Assembly: GCA_900129595.1 (NCBI GenBank)
Contig: FQWG01000001.1
Location: 1-64,000, forward strand
Reading direction: 5' to 3'
Source of the DNA: Flavobacterium frigidimaris
Lineage (GTDB): Bacteria; Bacteroidota; Bacteroidia; Flavobacteriales; Flavobacteriaceae
Length of the DNA: 64,000 nucleotides
Part shown: piece after piece, positions 43,540-51,911 of the stretch
Layout: each line of letters opens with the position of its first letter
How positions within the stretch are numbered: position 1 is the stretch's first letter
Position numbers and translations under genes: made by a program
The notes under the pieces: generated by a model
The model's input: only the letters and a program-made list of their open reading frames with translations
Told to the model about the DNA's origin: nothing
Databases searched by the model: none

Positions 43540-45222
43540 ATGAAGTGCTATCAATTACTTTTATTTTTATTATTCTTTTCTCAATGTTTACAAGCCCAAA
43601 AAAAAGGTTTTCAAATTCCCGATTCTTTAAAAAATAAGAATTACAAGTATCTTGATGAAAAAATTGATGAGTTTGCGAAAGACAGCTCAAAAGCCTTTAT
43701 TTATTTACATACTTATTTGAGAAAAGCCAAAAGCGAAAAAAACTGTGAAGAAGAAGTAACAGGTTATCAAAACTTACTGCATGCGTCGTCCGAAAAATTA
43801 CGAACTGTTTATGCCGACAGCATGATATACGCAGCTAAAAAATCTGGAAGTGACATTCTAATTGGTTCTTCTTTTTTAACTAAAGGTATCGTGTACTATA
43901 GTTTGAAGAGACATAATTCAGCTTTAGACAATTATATAATTGCAAATAGCTTTATTTCAAAAACAAGTAACGATTACTTAAAGTATAAATTAAAGTATCA
44001 TATTGCTTTGACAAAACTCTATTTAGGATATTATGACGAAGCTATCTCTTTATTGAAAGAATGTATATTTTACTTTAAAAAAGACAAACCAAGACCCTAT
44101 TTAAATTCACTCCATTCATTAGGTCTATGTTATAATAGAAAAGGTAACTACGGATTATGTTCTGAAACTAATGCCTTGGGATTAGAAGAATCAAAAGATT
44201 TGGGGATTAAAGAAGTAGAAATTTATTTTATACATTCAGAAGGGATTAATGAATACTTCGAGAAAAACTATACATCCTCTATAAAAAACATCCAATCTAC
44301 TATAAAAGAACTGAAAGAAAAAAAAGACTTTGGCAATGAGTCAGCAGGGTACTTTTATATTGGAAAAAGTTACTGGGAACTAAGAAAATTTGACTTGGCT
44401 ATACCCTATTTTAAAAAAGTGGATTATCTATTTAATACTAAAGGTTACATTCGTCCTGACATCAGAGAAATGTATGAGCTTCTTATCAATTACTACAAAT
44501 CAAGTGAAAACCCAAAACTGCAGCTCTATTACATTGACCAGCTATTGAAAGCTGACCGCATCTTAAATGATACCTTTAAATATTTAGTTGGAAAAATAAA
44601 CAAAGAATACCAAACGCAGGAACTACTCTTTGAAAAAGAAAACATACAGGCCCAGCTTACAAAGAAAGATCAAAATTACTCAGTTCTTGTAGTGTTCACT
44701 TTAATATTGTTTCTTGGTATTCTTTTTCTTTCTTATCGGTCTATTAGAAATAGAAAGTTATACAAAAAAAAGTTTGATGAACTGATGCTGAAAAATAGTA
44801 AAACTGACTTTCTAAACAAAGCAAGACCCCGTAATGAAAAACCTGCTATTTTGGATATTAGTCCTGAAACAGAATCAACAATTTTAAAACAACTTGAAAA
44901 ATTTGAAAAAGAAAAAAGATATATAGAAAAGGATTGGAATCTTACAAAACTATCAGCAGCCTTTAATTCAAATCCAAGGTATTTATCGAATATTATACGA
45001 CACTACCGTGATAAAGCTTTTACAGAGTACATTAATGATCTTAGAATCGATTTTATTATTGATCTTCTCCAAACCGACAAACAAGCACGTCTATTTACAA
45101 ATAAAGCATTAGCTGATGAAGCTGGTTTCAGCAGTACCCAGCTTTTTGTAAATGTTTTTAAAGCTAAGACTGGAATGCCAACAGCTTTTTTTATAGAGCA
45201 GCTCAGAAAGGAGATTATATAG
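43540..45222 (+). CDS. Membrane-anchored TPR / AraC-type regulator
   Basis: A 560-residue protein. The signal peptide (LLLFLLFFSQCLQAQ) sends the N-terminal 370 residues to the periplasm. These form tetratricopeptide repeats, for example SFLTKGIVYYSLKRHNSALDNY and YHIALTKLYLGYYDEAISLL. One membrane segment (YSVLVVFTLILFLGILFLSYR) follows near 385-405. The cytoplasmic C-terminus has an AraC-type helix-turn-helix (NLTKLSAAFNSNPRYLSNII and LADEAGFSSTQLFVNVFKAKTG). This is a one-protein signal transducer common in Bacteroidota. It probably senses a periplasmic signal and controls the divergent lipoprotein gene. Confidence 0.88.
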   Translation: MKCYQLLLFLLFFSQCLQAQKKGFQIPDSLKNKNYKYLDEKIDEFAKDSSKAFIYLHTYLRKAKSEKNCEEEVTGYQNLLHASSEKLRTVYADSMIYAAKKSGSDILIGSSFLTKGIVYYSLKRHNSALDNYIIANSFISKTSNDYLKYKLKYHIALTKLYLGYYDEAISLLKECIFYFKKDKPRPYLNSLHSLGLCYNRKGNYGLCSETNALGLEESKDLGIKEVEIYFIHSEGINEYFEKNYTSSIKNIQSTIKELKEKKDFGNESAGYFYIGKSYWELRKFDLAIPYFKKVDYLFNTKGYIRPDIREMYELLINYYKSSENPKLQLYYIDQLLKADRILNDTFKYLVGKINKEYQTQELLFEKENIQAQLTKKDQNYSVLVVFTLILFLGILFLSYRSIRNRKLYKKKFDELMLKNSKTDFLNKARPRNEKPAILDISPETESTILKQLEKFEKEKRYIEKDWNLTKLSAAFNSNPRYLSNIIRHYRDKAFTEYINDLRIDFIIDLLQTDKQARLFTNKALADEAGFSSTQLFVNVFKAKTGMPTAFFIEQLRKEII

Positions 45223-45329
45223 TTCGTTATTAAAAAATAATTCTTTAATCGATACGAATGTTGATATATATTTTATGACAAAAGTACCTTCACTATTTTC
45301 AATTCAAAATTTGTAATATTAGTAATCTA

Positions 45330-45944
45330 TTATAGTTTTGATAAAACAGTCAATAAACTTTGACGTAAATAATTTGAAAACTTTTCTGAAAGAACACTTT
45401 TTTCAGAAATTCCTTGCGCTCTATTAAAAGTATCAATCTCAAAATCCTTTAATTTAAAATAATTGTAGGTATAGGCACCTTTATCTTGCGTTTTAATGAC
45501 ATATTTATTTAAATATTTGTTTCCAACTCTATTGGTAACAATCACTAAATGGTCAGTATAAATATCTAAATTAGGATGAATAAATTTATAATGTTCAGAT
45601 CGATAATAATCAGTACCCATAGCAACTAAATCGACAACGAAATCAGTTTTTTGACCTTTTGAAGTTAAATTACATTTTTTGCATGCAACATTAACATTTA
45701 ATTCATCAAAAGTAATACTACGAAATCTACCCTTAGGCAATATATGCTCAACGTCTATACTAATTCTATGTACTCCATTGAAAATTGATGCACAATAACA
45801 GCATTGATAAAAATCTCCAACTAGATAATAATTCTTTATTTTAGTTCTTATTCCTACAACTAGATCATCATCCCAACCTTTTCCACCTGGTAAAAGCGCT
45901 TGATTAATCGCAACTAGTTCGTCATCTGTATAATCTAAAGGCAT
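45330..45944 (-). CDS. HNH endonuclease, PtuB-like (defence operon gene 3)
   Basis: A 204-residue protein. Cys pairs CCYC (Cys48, Cys51) and CKKC (Cys88, Cys91) form a zinc site around the HNH core: IDVEHILPKGRF places Glu66-His67, and Asn92 follows the second Cys pair. The order is that of TIGR02646/PtuB-type nucleases. It starts one base after the stop of the ATPase gene, so the two are translationally linked. In Septu, PtuA ATPase and PtuB HNH form a complex that cuts nucleic acid during phage infection; Retron-Eco7 uses the same pair. No reverse transcriptase is present here. Confidence 0.82.
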   Translation of the reverse strand: MPLDYTDDELVAINQALLPGGKGWDDDLVVGIRTKIKNYYLVGDFYQCCYCASIFNGVHRISIDVEHILPKGRFRSITFDELNVNVACKKCNLTSKGQKTDFVVDLVAMGTDYYRSEHYKFIHPNLDIYTDHLVIVTNRVGNKYLNKYVIKTQDKGAYTYNYFKLKDFEIDTFNRAQGISEKSVLSEKFSNYLRQSLLTVLSKL

Positions 45945-45945
45945 T

Positions 45946-47097
45946 TTATGATATTTCTTTTAATATTTGATCACTCATCTCTAAGACTTGGCGTAAGGCT
46001 TTCTTTTGTTCGTTATCATATGAACTTTCAATAAGCTCTAAAACTTCCTTCCTAAATTGTCCGATTCCAATTTTTTTTAAAGCTAACAAATTTAGTTTTT
46101 CAACGAGATACTCAGATAAATATCGATTTTGTGGAGCTGTTATATCAAAATATTCTTGATATATTTCCTCTACATTGACTTTCTCTTCCTTATTTAAAAT
46201 AAATTCTCCATTAATACCTTTAAAGATGTTAATATCTTTTGCATGTAATTCCGCACCATTAATAATTAATGGTGAATGAGTTGCAACAACTATTTTAGGT
46301 TCAAAAAAATAAAACAATTCATCTAGCCTCCTTATATATTCAATTTGCCATTTAGGATGTAGGCTGTTTTCTGGTTCGTCAATTAATATCACAGTGGTAT
46401 CATCTATTGTAGCAGTAATAAACAGAAGTGTAGTAATCAAAGATAATTCACCTGAACTAGCACCTGCCAGTGGAATCAAGGTTCCCTTCTTAGAAAGATA
46501 TACATCTATTCCTTTTATAAGTTTTAAAGACTTGAGTTCTTTTTCGAATGAAAATATCTGAATTAAAAAAGAATTAGTTAAATCATCAAAATTATTTACA
46601 TAGAAATTTACAGGAACAATTTTACTATTATGAAAATTTTCATCAATAAATCTATTTAAGAAAAATAAAAAAATCTCCTTTAAATCTGGTGCGAGATTTG
46701 AAGCAATAATCTTCTCTCGGAATTCCAAGTCTAGTCCTTTTATTCCAAAACCTACAATTGGATCATAACCAATATAGTCCAATGTTATTCCTATGTTTCT
46801 TAATCGCTTTGAATCGTCTTGGTTTAACTCTTTCAATGTATTTATCAGTGTCTTTTGAGCTAAATTCTTTCCTGATGATGCGCGCAAAGCTTTTTGCTTT
46901 TTATTTCTTGAAGAAAATTTGTCATAAATACTATTCGCGATTGCAATCACTTGCATATTTTGCGACAAATAAAAATACGAGATATCATTTAATAACGAAC
47001 TTTTACCACTTCCATTTTCTCCAATTAATATGCTAATATCTTGGTTTTTATATTTTGGAAGCAGTAACTTAGGAGGTATTTTACTATAGTGTATCAT
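45946..47097 (-). CDS. AAA/ABC-type ATPase, PtuA-like (defence operon gene 2)
   Basis: A 383-residue protein. Walker A GENGSGKSS is at residues 26-34, an ABC signature GASSGELSL near 207-216, Walker B VILIDEPENSLHP near 237, and the His switch VATHSP near 270. The set is that of RecF/SMC-like ATPases used in defence systems (PtuA, OLD, RloC relatives). It is short, with only a brief coiled region (residues 45-110). It lies between a DUF6615-like gene and a PtuB-like HNH gene. It presumably senses or gates the nuclease. Confidence 0.85.
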   Translation of the reverse strand: MIHYSKIPPKLLLPKYKNQDISILIGENGSGKSSLLNDISYFYLSQNMQVIAIANSIYDKFSSRNKKQKALRASSGKNLAQKTLINTLKELNQDDSKRLRNIGITLDYIGYDPIVGFGIKGLDLEFREKIIASNLAPDLKEIFLFFLNRFIDENFHNSKIVPVNFYVNNFDDLTNSFLIQIFSFEKELKSLKLIKGIDVYLSKKGTLIPLAGASSGELSLITTLLFITATIDDTTVILIDEPENSLHPKWQIEYIRRLDELFYFFEPKIVVATHSPLIINGAELHAKDINIFKGINGEFILNKEEKVNVEEIYQEYFDITAPQNRYLSEYLVEKLNLLALKKIGIGQFRKEVLELIESSYDNEQKKALRQVLEMSDQILKEIS

Positions 47098-47166
47098 ATT
47101 TTAAACCGATTGCAATTATATACTTTTATGTCTTATAGATTAATAATTTAGGCTATTTTAAAAGTT

Positions 47167-47991
47167 TTAAACTTTCAGAAAACCGTCAGCTCCGATTCTC
47201 ATTTCACTTTTACTCAAAATTATTCTAGCAAATGGATTCCATCCGTCTTTATGTATTATTTCATTGCTATCTTCTACAGTTTGCCTATTTTTCATTTGTT
47301 CTACTGTTATAAAGCCGGTTAATCCACCTGGGTTAAACAAACTCTCAAAATGATTATCCATATCGATTTCATCTAAATTATATAATTTGCTACCATTGAC
47401 ATACTGATAATTACAACATGACAGAAAACGCCATGGTCTTCCGAACGGCTTAGGATTATTGGCTGTACCTAAAGTTCCAGTTTTATAACTTTCACAATGA
47501 TTTTTAATATCTTGTATAGACATAATTGCACAACCAAATTGTTTTTCATCATATTGGCCGGCACAATCATAATCTATTTTTTTATAGGTGGGACAGCCAT
47601 TATACATCAAATAATAAGCATCACATTTAACTGTTCTAGAAAATTCATCTAAAGTATCATATTGTTTTCTACCTGTATTGCCAGAATCTCTATTAAGATG
47701 CATAAATCGACAATCTATTTCCATCATTTTTGCTTGCAATAAGACCCTGAAGAACTGTGATTGACCATTGTCTATATATAGCTCTAAATCACTACCCGTA
47801 TTAACTTCATCTAGCGATTTCTGGGCAAATACCGTAAATGTCATATTATTTTCAATGTAGTTTTGAATTTCATCCAAAACTATAATTCTTGAGATACCTT
47901 CCTCATTCAACCTGTTGTCTCTCAAATGATTTCTACAAATTTTATCCCAAATTATTTCAGAAATGTTTTTAAAAAGGTCACATTTGCTCAT
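47167..47991 (-). CDS. DUF6615-like putative nuclease (defence operon gene 1)
   Basis: A 274-residue protein. I see the pattern DEVNTGSDLELYI (Asp61, Glu62, Asp68, Glu70), then FFRVLLQAKMME (Gln86-x-Lys88), which is D/E ... QxK, as in degenerate PD-(D/E)XK folds. The similarity is to DUF6615, a family I associate with phage-defence loci. Cysteines are frequent (SCCNYQ, DCAGQY, FGCAIM). It is the first gene of the operon and is followed 69 bases later by the ATPase. An alternative is a non-catalytic sensor of the same fold. Confidence 0.65.
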   Translation of the reverse strand: MSKCDLFKNISEIIWDKICRNHLRDNRLNEEGISRIIVLDEIQNYIENNMTFTVFAQKSLDEVNTGSDLELYIDNGQSQFFRVLLQAKMMEIDCRFMHLNRDSGNTGRKQYDTLDEFSRTVKCDAYYLMYNGCPTYKKIDYDCAGQYDEKQFGCAIMSIQDIKNHCESYKTGTLGTANNPKPFGRPWRFLSCCNYQYVNGSKLYNLDEIDMDNHFESLFNPGGLTGFITVEQMKNRQTVEDSNEIIHKDGWNPFARIILSKSEMRIGADGFLKV

Positions 47992-48006
47992 AAATTAATT
48001 TTGTTA

Positions 48007-48014
48007 CAAACATA
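48007..48014 (-). promoter_or_regulatory. -7 box of the DUF6615/ATPase/HNH operon
   Basis: TATGTTTG on the - strand matches TAnnTTTG and lies 15 bases before the ATG at 47991, so the leader would be very short. It is the only good match in the spacer between the terminator of the HTH gene and the operon. Confidence 0.55.
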
Positions 48015-48041
48015 GATAATCATTCTTGTTTTAAATTACGC

Positions 48042-48053
48042 TTTTACGTAAAA
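48042..48053. promoter_or_regulatory. Palindrome upstream of the defence operon promoter
   Basis: TTTTACGTAAAA is a perfect 12-base palindrome about 28 bases upstream of the -7 box. It is a candidate operator, perhaps for the adjacent HTH protein. Confidence 0.5.
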
Positions 48054-48094
48054 ACAGAATATTATTATTCATTGAACTAAGTACATTATGCGAT

Positions 48095-48119
48095 TAAAAA
48101 AAAAGATGCTAAAGCATCT
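48095..48119 (-). terminator. Terminator of the small HTH gene
   Basis: Stem AGATGC / GCATCT (48104-48109 and 48114-48119) with a 4-base loop and a run of eight T on the - strand. It lies just after the HTH stop at 48127, separating it from the defence operon. Confidence 0.8.
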
Positions 48120-48126
48120 CCTCTGA

Positions 48127-48366
48127 TTATTTTTCTATTAATTTAAAGAATTCCGAAATTTTAATATTTTTCGCTTCACAAATTTTACTTAAAGTATTTA
48201 CGGGAATATTATAATTGAATTGATTATTGTTTAGAGCGGTATTTTTTATTTTTCTTACGATGCTCTCTTCTATTCCATGATCTAATCCGAAGGCACGCTG
48301 AGACTTATAAGTTTCAATCCAGTTCTTATAAATATACTTACATATTATTTTACTTGTGTCGCCCAT
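48127..48366 (-). CDS. Small helix-turn-helix protein beside the defence operon
   Basis: A 79-residue protein. SQRAFGLDHGIEESIVRKIK has the helix-turn-helix look of XRE-like regulators, followed by a C-terminal helix pair (TLSKICEAKNIKISEFFKLI). Proteins of this shape are common next to mobile-element cargo in flavobacteria. It has its own terminator and a palindrome (48408-48421) ahead of it. It may regulate itself and the defence operon; this is positional inference. Confidence 0.65.
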   Translation of the reverse strand: MGDTSKIICKYIYKNWIETYKSQRAFGLDHGIEESIVRKIKNTALNNNQFNYNIPVNTLSKICEAKNIKISEFFKLIEK

Positions 48367-48407
48367 AGTAACAAAGAAAAGCTAATAGAAAAAAAATAAT
48401 GCGTACG

Positions 48408-48421
48408 AAAATGCGCATTTT
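48408..48421. promoter_or_regulatory. 14-bp palindrome upstream of the HTH gene
   Basis: AAAATGCGCATTTT is a perfect palindrome 42 bases ahead of the HTH gene start, with an extra GCGTACG just beside it. This is a position where an autoregulator would bind. Confidence 0.5.
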
Positions 48422-48507
48422 AAAATATTTTGTTATATTTGTAATGAAATACATATTTTTGCGATACTTCATAAAAAAATATTTGAAGCATTCGCTTTGA
48501 ATCTTGC

Positions 48508-48619
48508 TTAGAAAAACTGGACACTTTTTTAGCGCGCAAGATGATAAGTGCAAATGCCTACGCTTAAAAGTGCGTGGGCTCACTTATTTGTGCGCAGGTA
48601 GTCCAGTAAATCCTTCTAA
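48508..48619 (+). ncRNA. Candidate structured RNA, 112-nt nested hairpin
   Basis: Complementary arms nest inside each other: TTAGAA (48508) with TTCTAA (48614); ACTGGAC (48516) with GTCCAGT (48601); GCGCGCAA (48532) with TTGTGCGC (48588, one G-U); ATAAGTG (48544) with CACTTAT (48581); GCCTACGC (48556) with GCGTGGGC (48572, one G-U). About 36 pairs result. A + strand -7 box lies 67 bases upstream and a second hairpin GTCACTT/AAGCGAC follows at 48639-48656. The strand is chosen because of that promoter only. Confidence 0.55.
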
Positions 48620-48797
48620 ACAATAAGTCGAGTTCCACGTCACTTTATTAAGCGACGATTCTTCTTAAAATTCATAGCACCTCTTCTTTGTTTAATTTGA
48701 CATTCGCTTTTAAGTCAAACATTTTAATTAACATAGCCACTGAATTAAACAATACTTTAATACTGATGTACTAAGCAATTTTGCTTCATACAAAAAT

Positions 48798-48834
48798 AGC
48801 TCTCTATCTCGTCGCCAAACTAACATAGAGAGCT
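48798..48834. terminator. Inverted repeat ahead of susC, possible terminator
   Basis: AGCTCTCTAT (48798-48807) and ATAGAGAGCT (48825-48834) pair perfectly across a 17-base loop. TTTT follows on the + strand and ATTTTTG on the - strand. It could end the upstream candidate RNA or sit in the susC leader. Confidence 0.55.
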
Positions 48835-48877
48835 TTTAGCTAGTCAAATCCATATTTAACTAACCAATCCCAATATT

Positions 48878-51800
48878 ATGAATTATTTTTCATTTTACAA
48901 GGATGGGAAAGCACTTTATTGCCTTATTTTAATAGGTCTCTCATTGTGTTTCTCATCAGTTTATGCCGGAAATCCAGTCCGGTCAAATACCAATAAATTG
49001 CAGCAGAATCAAATTAAAGGAACTGTGACCGATGGTTCTGGCCCTCTGCCCGGGGTAACTATTGTCGTCAAAAATAGAAGCGGAACCGGAGCAGTTACAG
49101 ATTACAGCGGACAATACGAGATCTCTGCATCGCCAACTGATACTCTTGTTGTGTCTTTTATCGGTTTCAAAAAAACTTTAATTCCAGTAAATGGACGATC
49201 TAAAATTGATGTCGTCCTAAAATATGATACTACAACACTACAGGAAGTAAGGGTTAATGCAGGTTACTATTCTGTAAAGGAAAGTGAGCGCACTGGAAGC
49301 ATAGCCAGAATAACATCTAAAGATATTGAATCCCAGCCTGTCACCAATGTTCTCGCAACCATGCAGGGACGGATGGCTGGAGTAAGTGTTGTTCAGTCAA
49401 CAGGAGTTCCGGGTGGCGGTTTTGACATTAAAATTAGGGGACAAAACAGTCTTCGCAGTGATGCTAATACGCCGTTGTATATAATTGACGGGGTTCCGTT
49501 TTCATCAGAAGCAGTGGGATCTTATATAACAAATACCGCTTTTCCTTCGCCTGTAAGTCCCCTTAACAGCATTAATCCAGATACTATCGAAAGTATTGAA
49601 GTACTTAAAGATGCTGATGCGACAGCCATTTATGGTTCTCGCGGAGCAAATGGTGTTGTGCTTATAACCACCAAAAAAGGTCGGACGGGAAAAACCGAAT
49701 TCAATATAACCGCTAGTACCGGATTTGGAAAGGTAACAAGGTTTCTTAAACTCATGAATACCCAACAATATATATCTATGCGCAAGCAGGCTTTTGTTAA
49801 CGATGGTATTACTGAATATAATTCATGGGACTATGATGTTAATGGAACTTGGGACCAGAATCGATATACAGACTGGCAGAGAGAACTCCTCGGAGGAACA
49901 GCTATGATAAATAATGTTAATGGGACTGTATCTGGAGGCTCAGAAAACACTCAATTCCTTGCGGGGGGTAACTATTATTCTGAATCAACTGTTTTTCCCG
50001 GTACCTTTCTGTATAAAAAAGGAGGAGCACAAATCAGTATGAATCACAAATCCGCCGACCAGAAATTTCGCTTTAATTTTTCTGCTGTTTATAATTCACA
50101 AAATAACAATCAGCCATCTTATGATTTTACTTATGATGCACGTTCGCTTCCTCCTAATGCTCCTGCTCTCTATGATACCGCAGGTAATCTAAACTGGGAA
50201 GACAACACCTTTGACAATCCGCTTCGAAATCTTAATACTAAATTAGAGTCAGTAACTAATGATCTTACCGCTAGCGCTCTGCTCTCTTACGAAGTATTAA
50301 AAAATCTTACTTTAAAAAGCAGTTTTGGATTTACAGACTTAGGCAGTAAGGAAACACGCGTTGTGCCATCTACTACATTAAACCCTGCTTTTAATCCAAC
50401 TAGTGCCAATTCATCAATATTTGTAAATAATACCGATCGCAGTTCATGGATTATTGAACCACAGATAAGCTGGGGTGATAACACCTCTATAGGGAAAATG
50501 GAAATCCTGCTAGGCTCGACATTTCAAAGTCAGACAACCAATAGACTACAGCAGTCGGCAACTGGATTTAGCTCAAATAGTCTTATTTATAATCTGGCTG
50601 CCGCCAAAACGGTTCGCATGCTCTTAAATGACGAAACGCTCTATAAATATCAGGCAGTTTTTGCCCGTTTTAATTACAACTGGGAGCAAAAATATATTAT
50701 CAATTTAACTGCACGAAGGGATGGTTCAAGCCGTTTTGGTCCGGGTCGCCAATTTGCAAATTTTGGTGCTGTAGGCGCTGCATGGCTTTTTTCCAAAGAA
50801 AATTTTTTAAAAGATGCTTCATGGCTGAGCTTTGGAAAACTGCGTGCCAGTTACGGAACAACGGGTAACGACCAGATTGGAGATTATCAGTTCTTAGATA
50901 CCTACACTACCTCCGGTGTTTTATACAATGGTGTTATTGGTCTAAAGCCTTCACGTCTTTTTAATGAAGATTTTGGCTGGGAAACCAATAAAAAACTTGA
51001 AGCCGCTCTTGAACTTGGGTTTATTCAGGATCGAATTTTTGTTACCTCTGCATGGTATCGAAACCGCTCTTCAAATCAGCTTGTTGGTATACCAATTTCG
51101 GGTGTAACCGGATTTACTGTACTGCAGGCGAATTTAGATGCAACAGTTGAAAATTCTGGATTTGAATTTACTTTGCGGACAGACAATATAAAATCAAAAA
51201 ATTTTAGCTGGACTACGAATTTAAATTTTACCGCTTCCAAAAATAGATTAATCAGTTTTCCCAGACTTGAGAGTTCTTCCTACAGTCAAATATACAGAAT
51301 AGGAAAACCGCTTAACATTGCAATGCTTTACCAGCTAAATGGAGTTAATCCTCAAACTGGCGTCTACAACTTTCAAGATCTTAATAACGACGGAATTATA
51401 TCATATCCGGAAGACCGTCAAAACACAGCAGATCTTAACCCGAAGTATTATGGCGGTTTGCAAAATCAATTGGTTTATAAACGCCTAACCCTTGACTTTT
51501 TATTTCAGTTTGTGAAACAGAAAAACAGAACCTATCCAATGGGACCTGCAGGTATGATGAGCAATCAGCAGCAGCGAATAAGTAATGCATGGATGAATCC
51601 GGGTGATTCTGTTCCATACCAAATTTACACAACAGGTTATAATAATGATGCTTTAACAGCCGATTATCTGTACACAGACAGTAATGGATCCATTACTGAC
51701 GCTTCTTTTATACGTCTTAAAAATGTTTCGCTCATGTATGATCTTCCGGTAAATTTAAAAGAGAGCCGAATAAGATTACTGCTGCAGGGACAGAACCTGC

Positions 51801-51901
51801 TGACTTTTACTAAATATCCAGATGGTGACCCCGAATTTACCTCATACGGTTTTCTTCCTCCCTTGAGAGTTATTTCTGCTGGAGTACAACTAACTTTTTA
51901 A
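48878..51901 (+). CDS. SusC/RagA family TonB-dependent outer-membrane receptor
   Basis: The product has 1007 residues. The signal peptide is followed by a carboxypeptidase-regulatory-like domain (IKGTVTDGSGPLPGVTIVVK), a TonB plug (ATMQGRMAGVSVVQSTGVPGG and IIDGVPF) and a 22-strand barrel ending in an aromatic-capped strand (SAGVQLTF). It imports a nutrient or peptide with the TonB/ExbBD energy system. Segment VNAGYYSVKESERTGSI marks a subgroup that I associate with peptidase-linked receptors. It is the first gene of an operon with SusD (10 bases away) and an S9 peptidase. It is ICE cargo. Confidence 0.93.
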   Translation: MNYFSFYKDGKALYCLILIGLSLCFSSVYAGNPVRSNTNKLQQNQIKGTVTDGSGPLPGVTIVVKNRSGTGAVTDYSGQYEISASPTDTLVVSFIGFKKTLIPVNGRSKIDVVLKYDTTTLQEVRVNAGYYSVKESERTGSIARITSKDIESQPVTNVLATMQGRMAGVSVVQSTGVPGGGFDIKIRGQNSLRSDANTPLYIIDGVPFSSEAVGSYITNTAFPSPVSPLNSINPDTIESIEVLKDADATAIYGSRGANGVVLITTKKGRTGKTEFNITASTGFGKVTRFLKLMNTQQYISMRKQAFVNDGITEYNSWDYDVNGTWDQNRYTDWQRELLGGTAMINNVNGTVSGGSENTQFLAGGNYYSESTVFPGTFLYKKGGAQISMNHKSADQKFRFNFSAVYNSQNNNQPSYDFTYDARSLPPNAPALYDTAGNLNWEDNTFDNPLRNLNTKLESVTNDLTASALLSYEVLKNLTLKSSFGFTDLGSKETRVVPSTTLNPAFNPTSANSSIFVNNTDRSSWIIEPQISWGDNTSIGKMEILLGSTFQSQTTNRLQQSATGFSSNSLIYNLAAAKTVRMLLNDETLYKYQAVFARFNYNWEQKYIINLTARRDGSSRFGPGRQFANFGAVGAAWLFSKENFLKDASWLSFGKLRASYGTTGNDQIGDYQFLDTYTTSGVLYNGVIGLKPSRLFNEDFGWETNKKLEAALELGFIQDRIFVTSAWYRNRSSNQLVGIPISGVTGFTVLQANLDATVENSGFEFTLRTDNIKSKNFSWTTNLNFTASKNRLISFPRLESSSYSQIYRIGKPLNIAMLYQLNGVNPQTGVYNFQDLNNDGIISYPEDRQNTADLNPKYYGGLQNQLVYKRLTLDFLFQFVKQKNRTYPMGPAGMMSNQQQRISNAWMNPGDSVPYQIYTTGYNNDALTADYLYTDSNGSITDASFIRLKNVSLMYDLPVNLKESRIRLLLQGQNLLTFTKYPDGDPEFTSYGFLPPLRVISAGVQLTF

Positions 51902-51911
51902 AAAACAGATT

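Larger units (their letters stand above)
48367..48877. other. Non-coding interval between the defence locus and the SusC operon
   Basis: A 511-base gap with no convincing gene. It holds, in order, a 14-base palindrome (48408-48421), a + strand -7 box TATATTTG (48434-48441), a long nested hairpin (48508-48619), a second hairpin (48639-48656) and an inverted repeat (48798-48834) ahead of susC. Confidence 0.65.

Noticed and set aside
45330..48366. Complete retron (RT + ncRNA + PtuAB)
   Set aside because: There is a structured RNA candidate and a PtuAB-like pair, but no reverse transcriptase frame anywhere in the window, so I do not call a retron.
48350..48583. 77-codon frame on the - strand overlapping the HTH gene start
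   Set aside because: It runs through the palindrome, the promoter region and part of the hairpin, is rich in Lys/Arg/Phe without family resemblance, and overlaps a better supported gene.
48508..48656. Integron attC site or IS200/IS605 end
   Set aside because: There is no integron integrase or Y1 transposase nearby, and the attC-type conserved ends were not found. A structured RNA or fossil element remains the better description.
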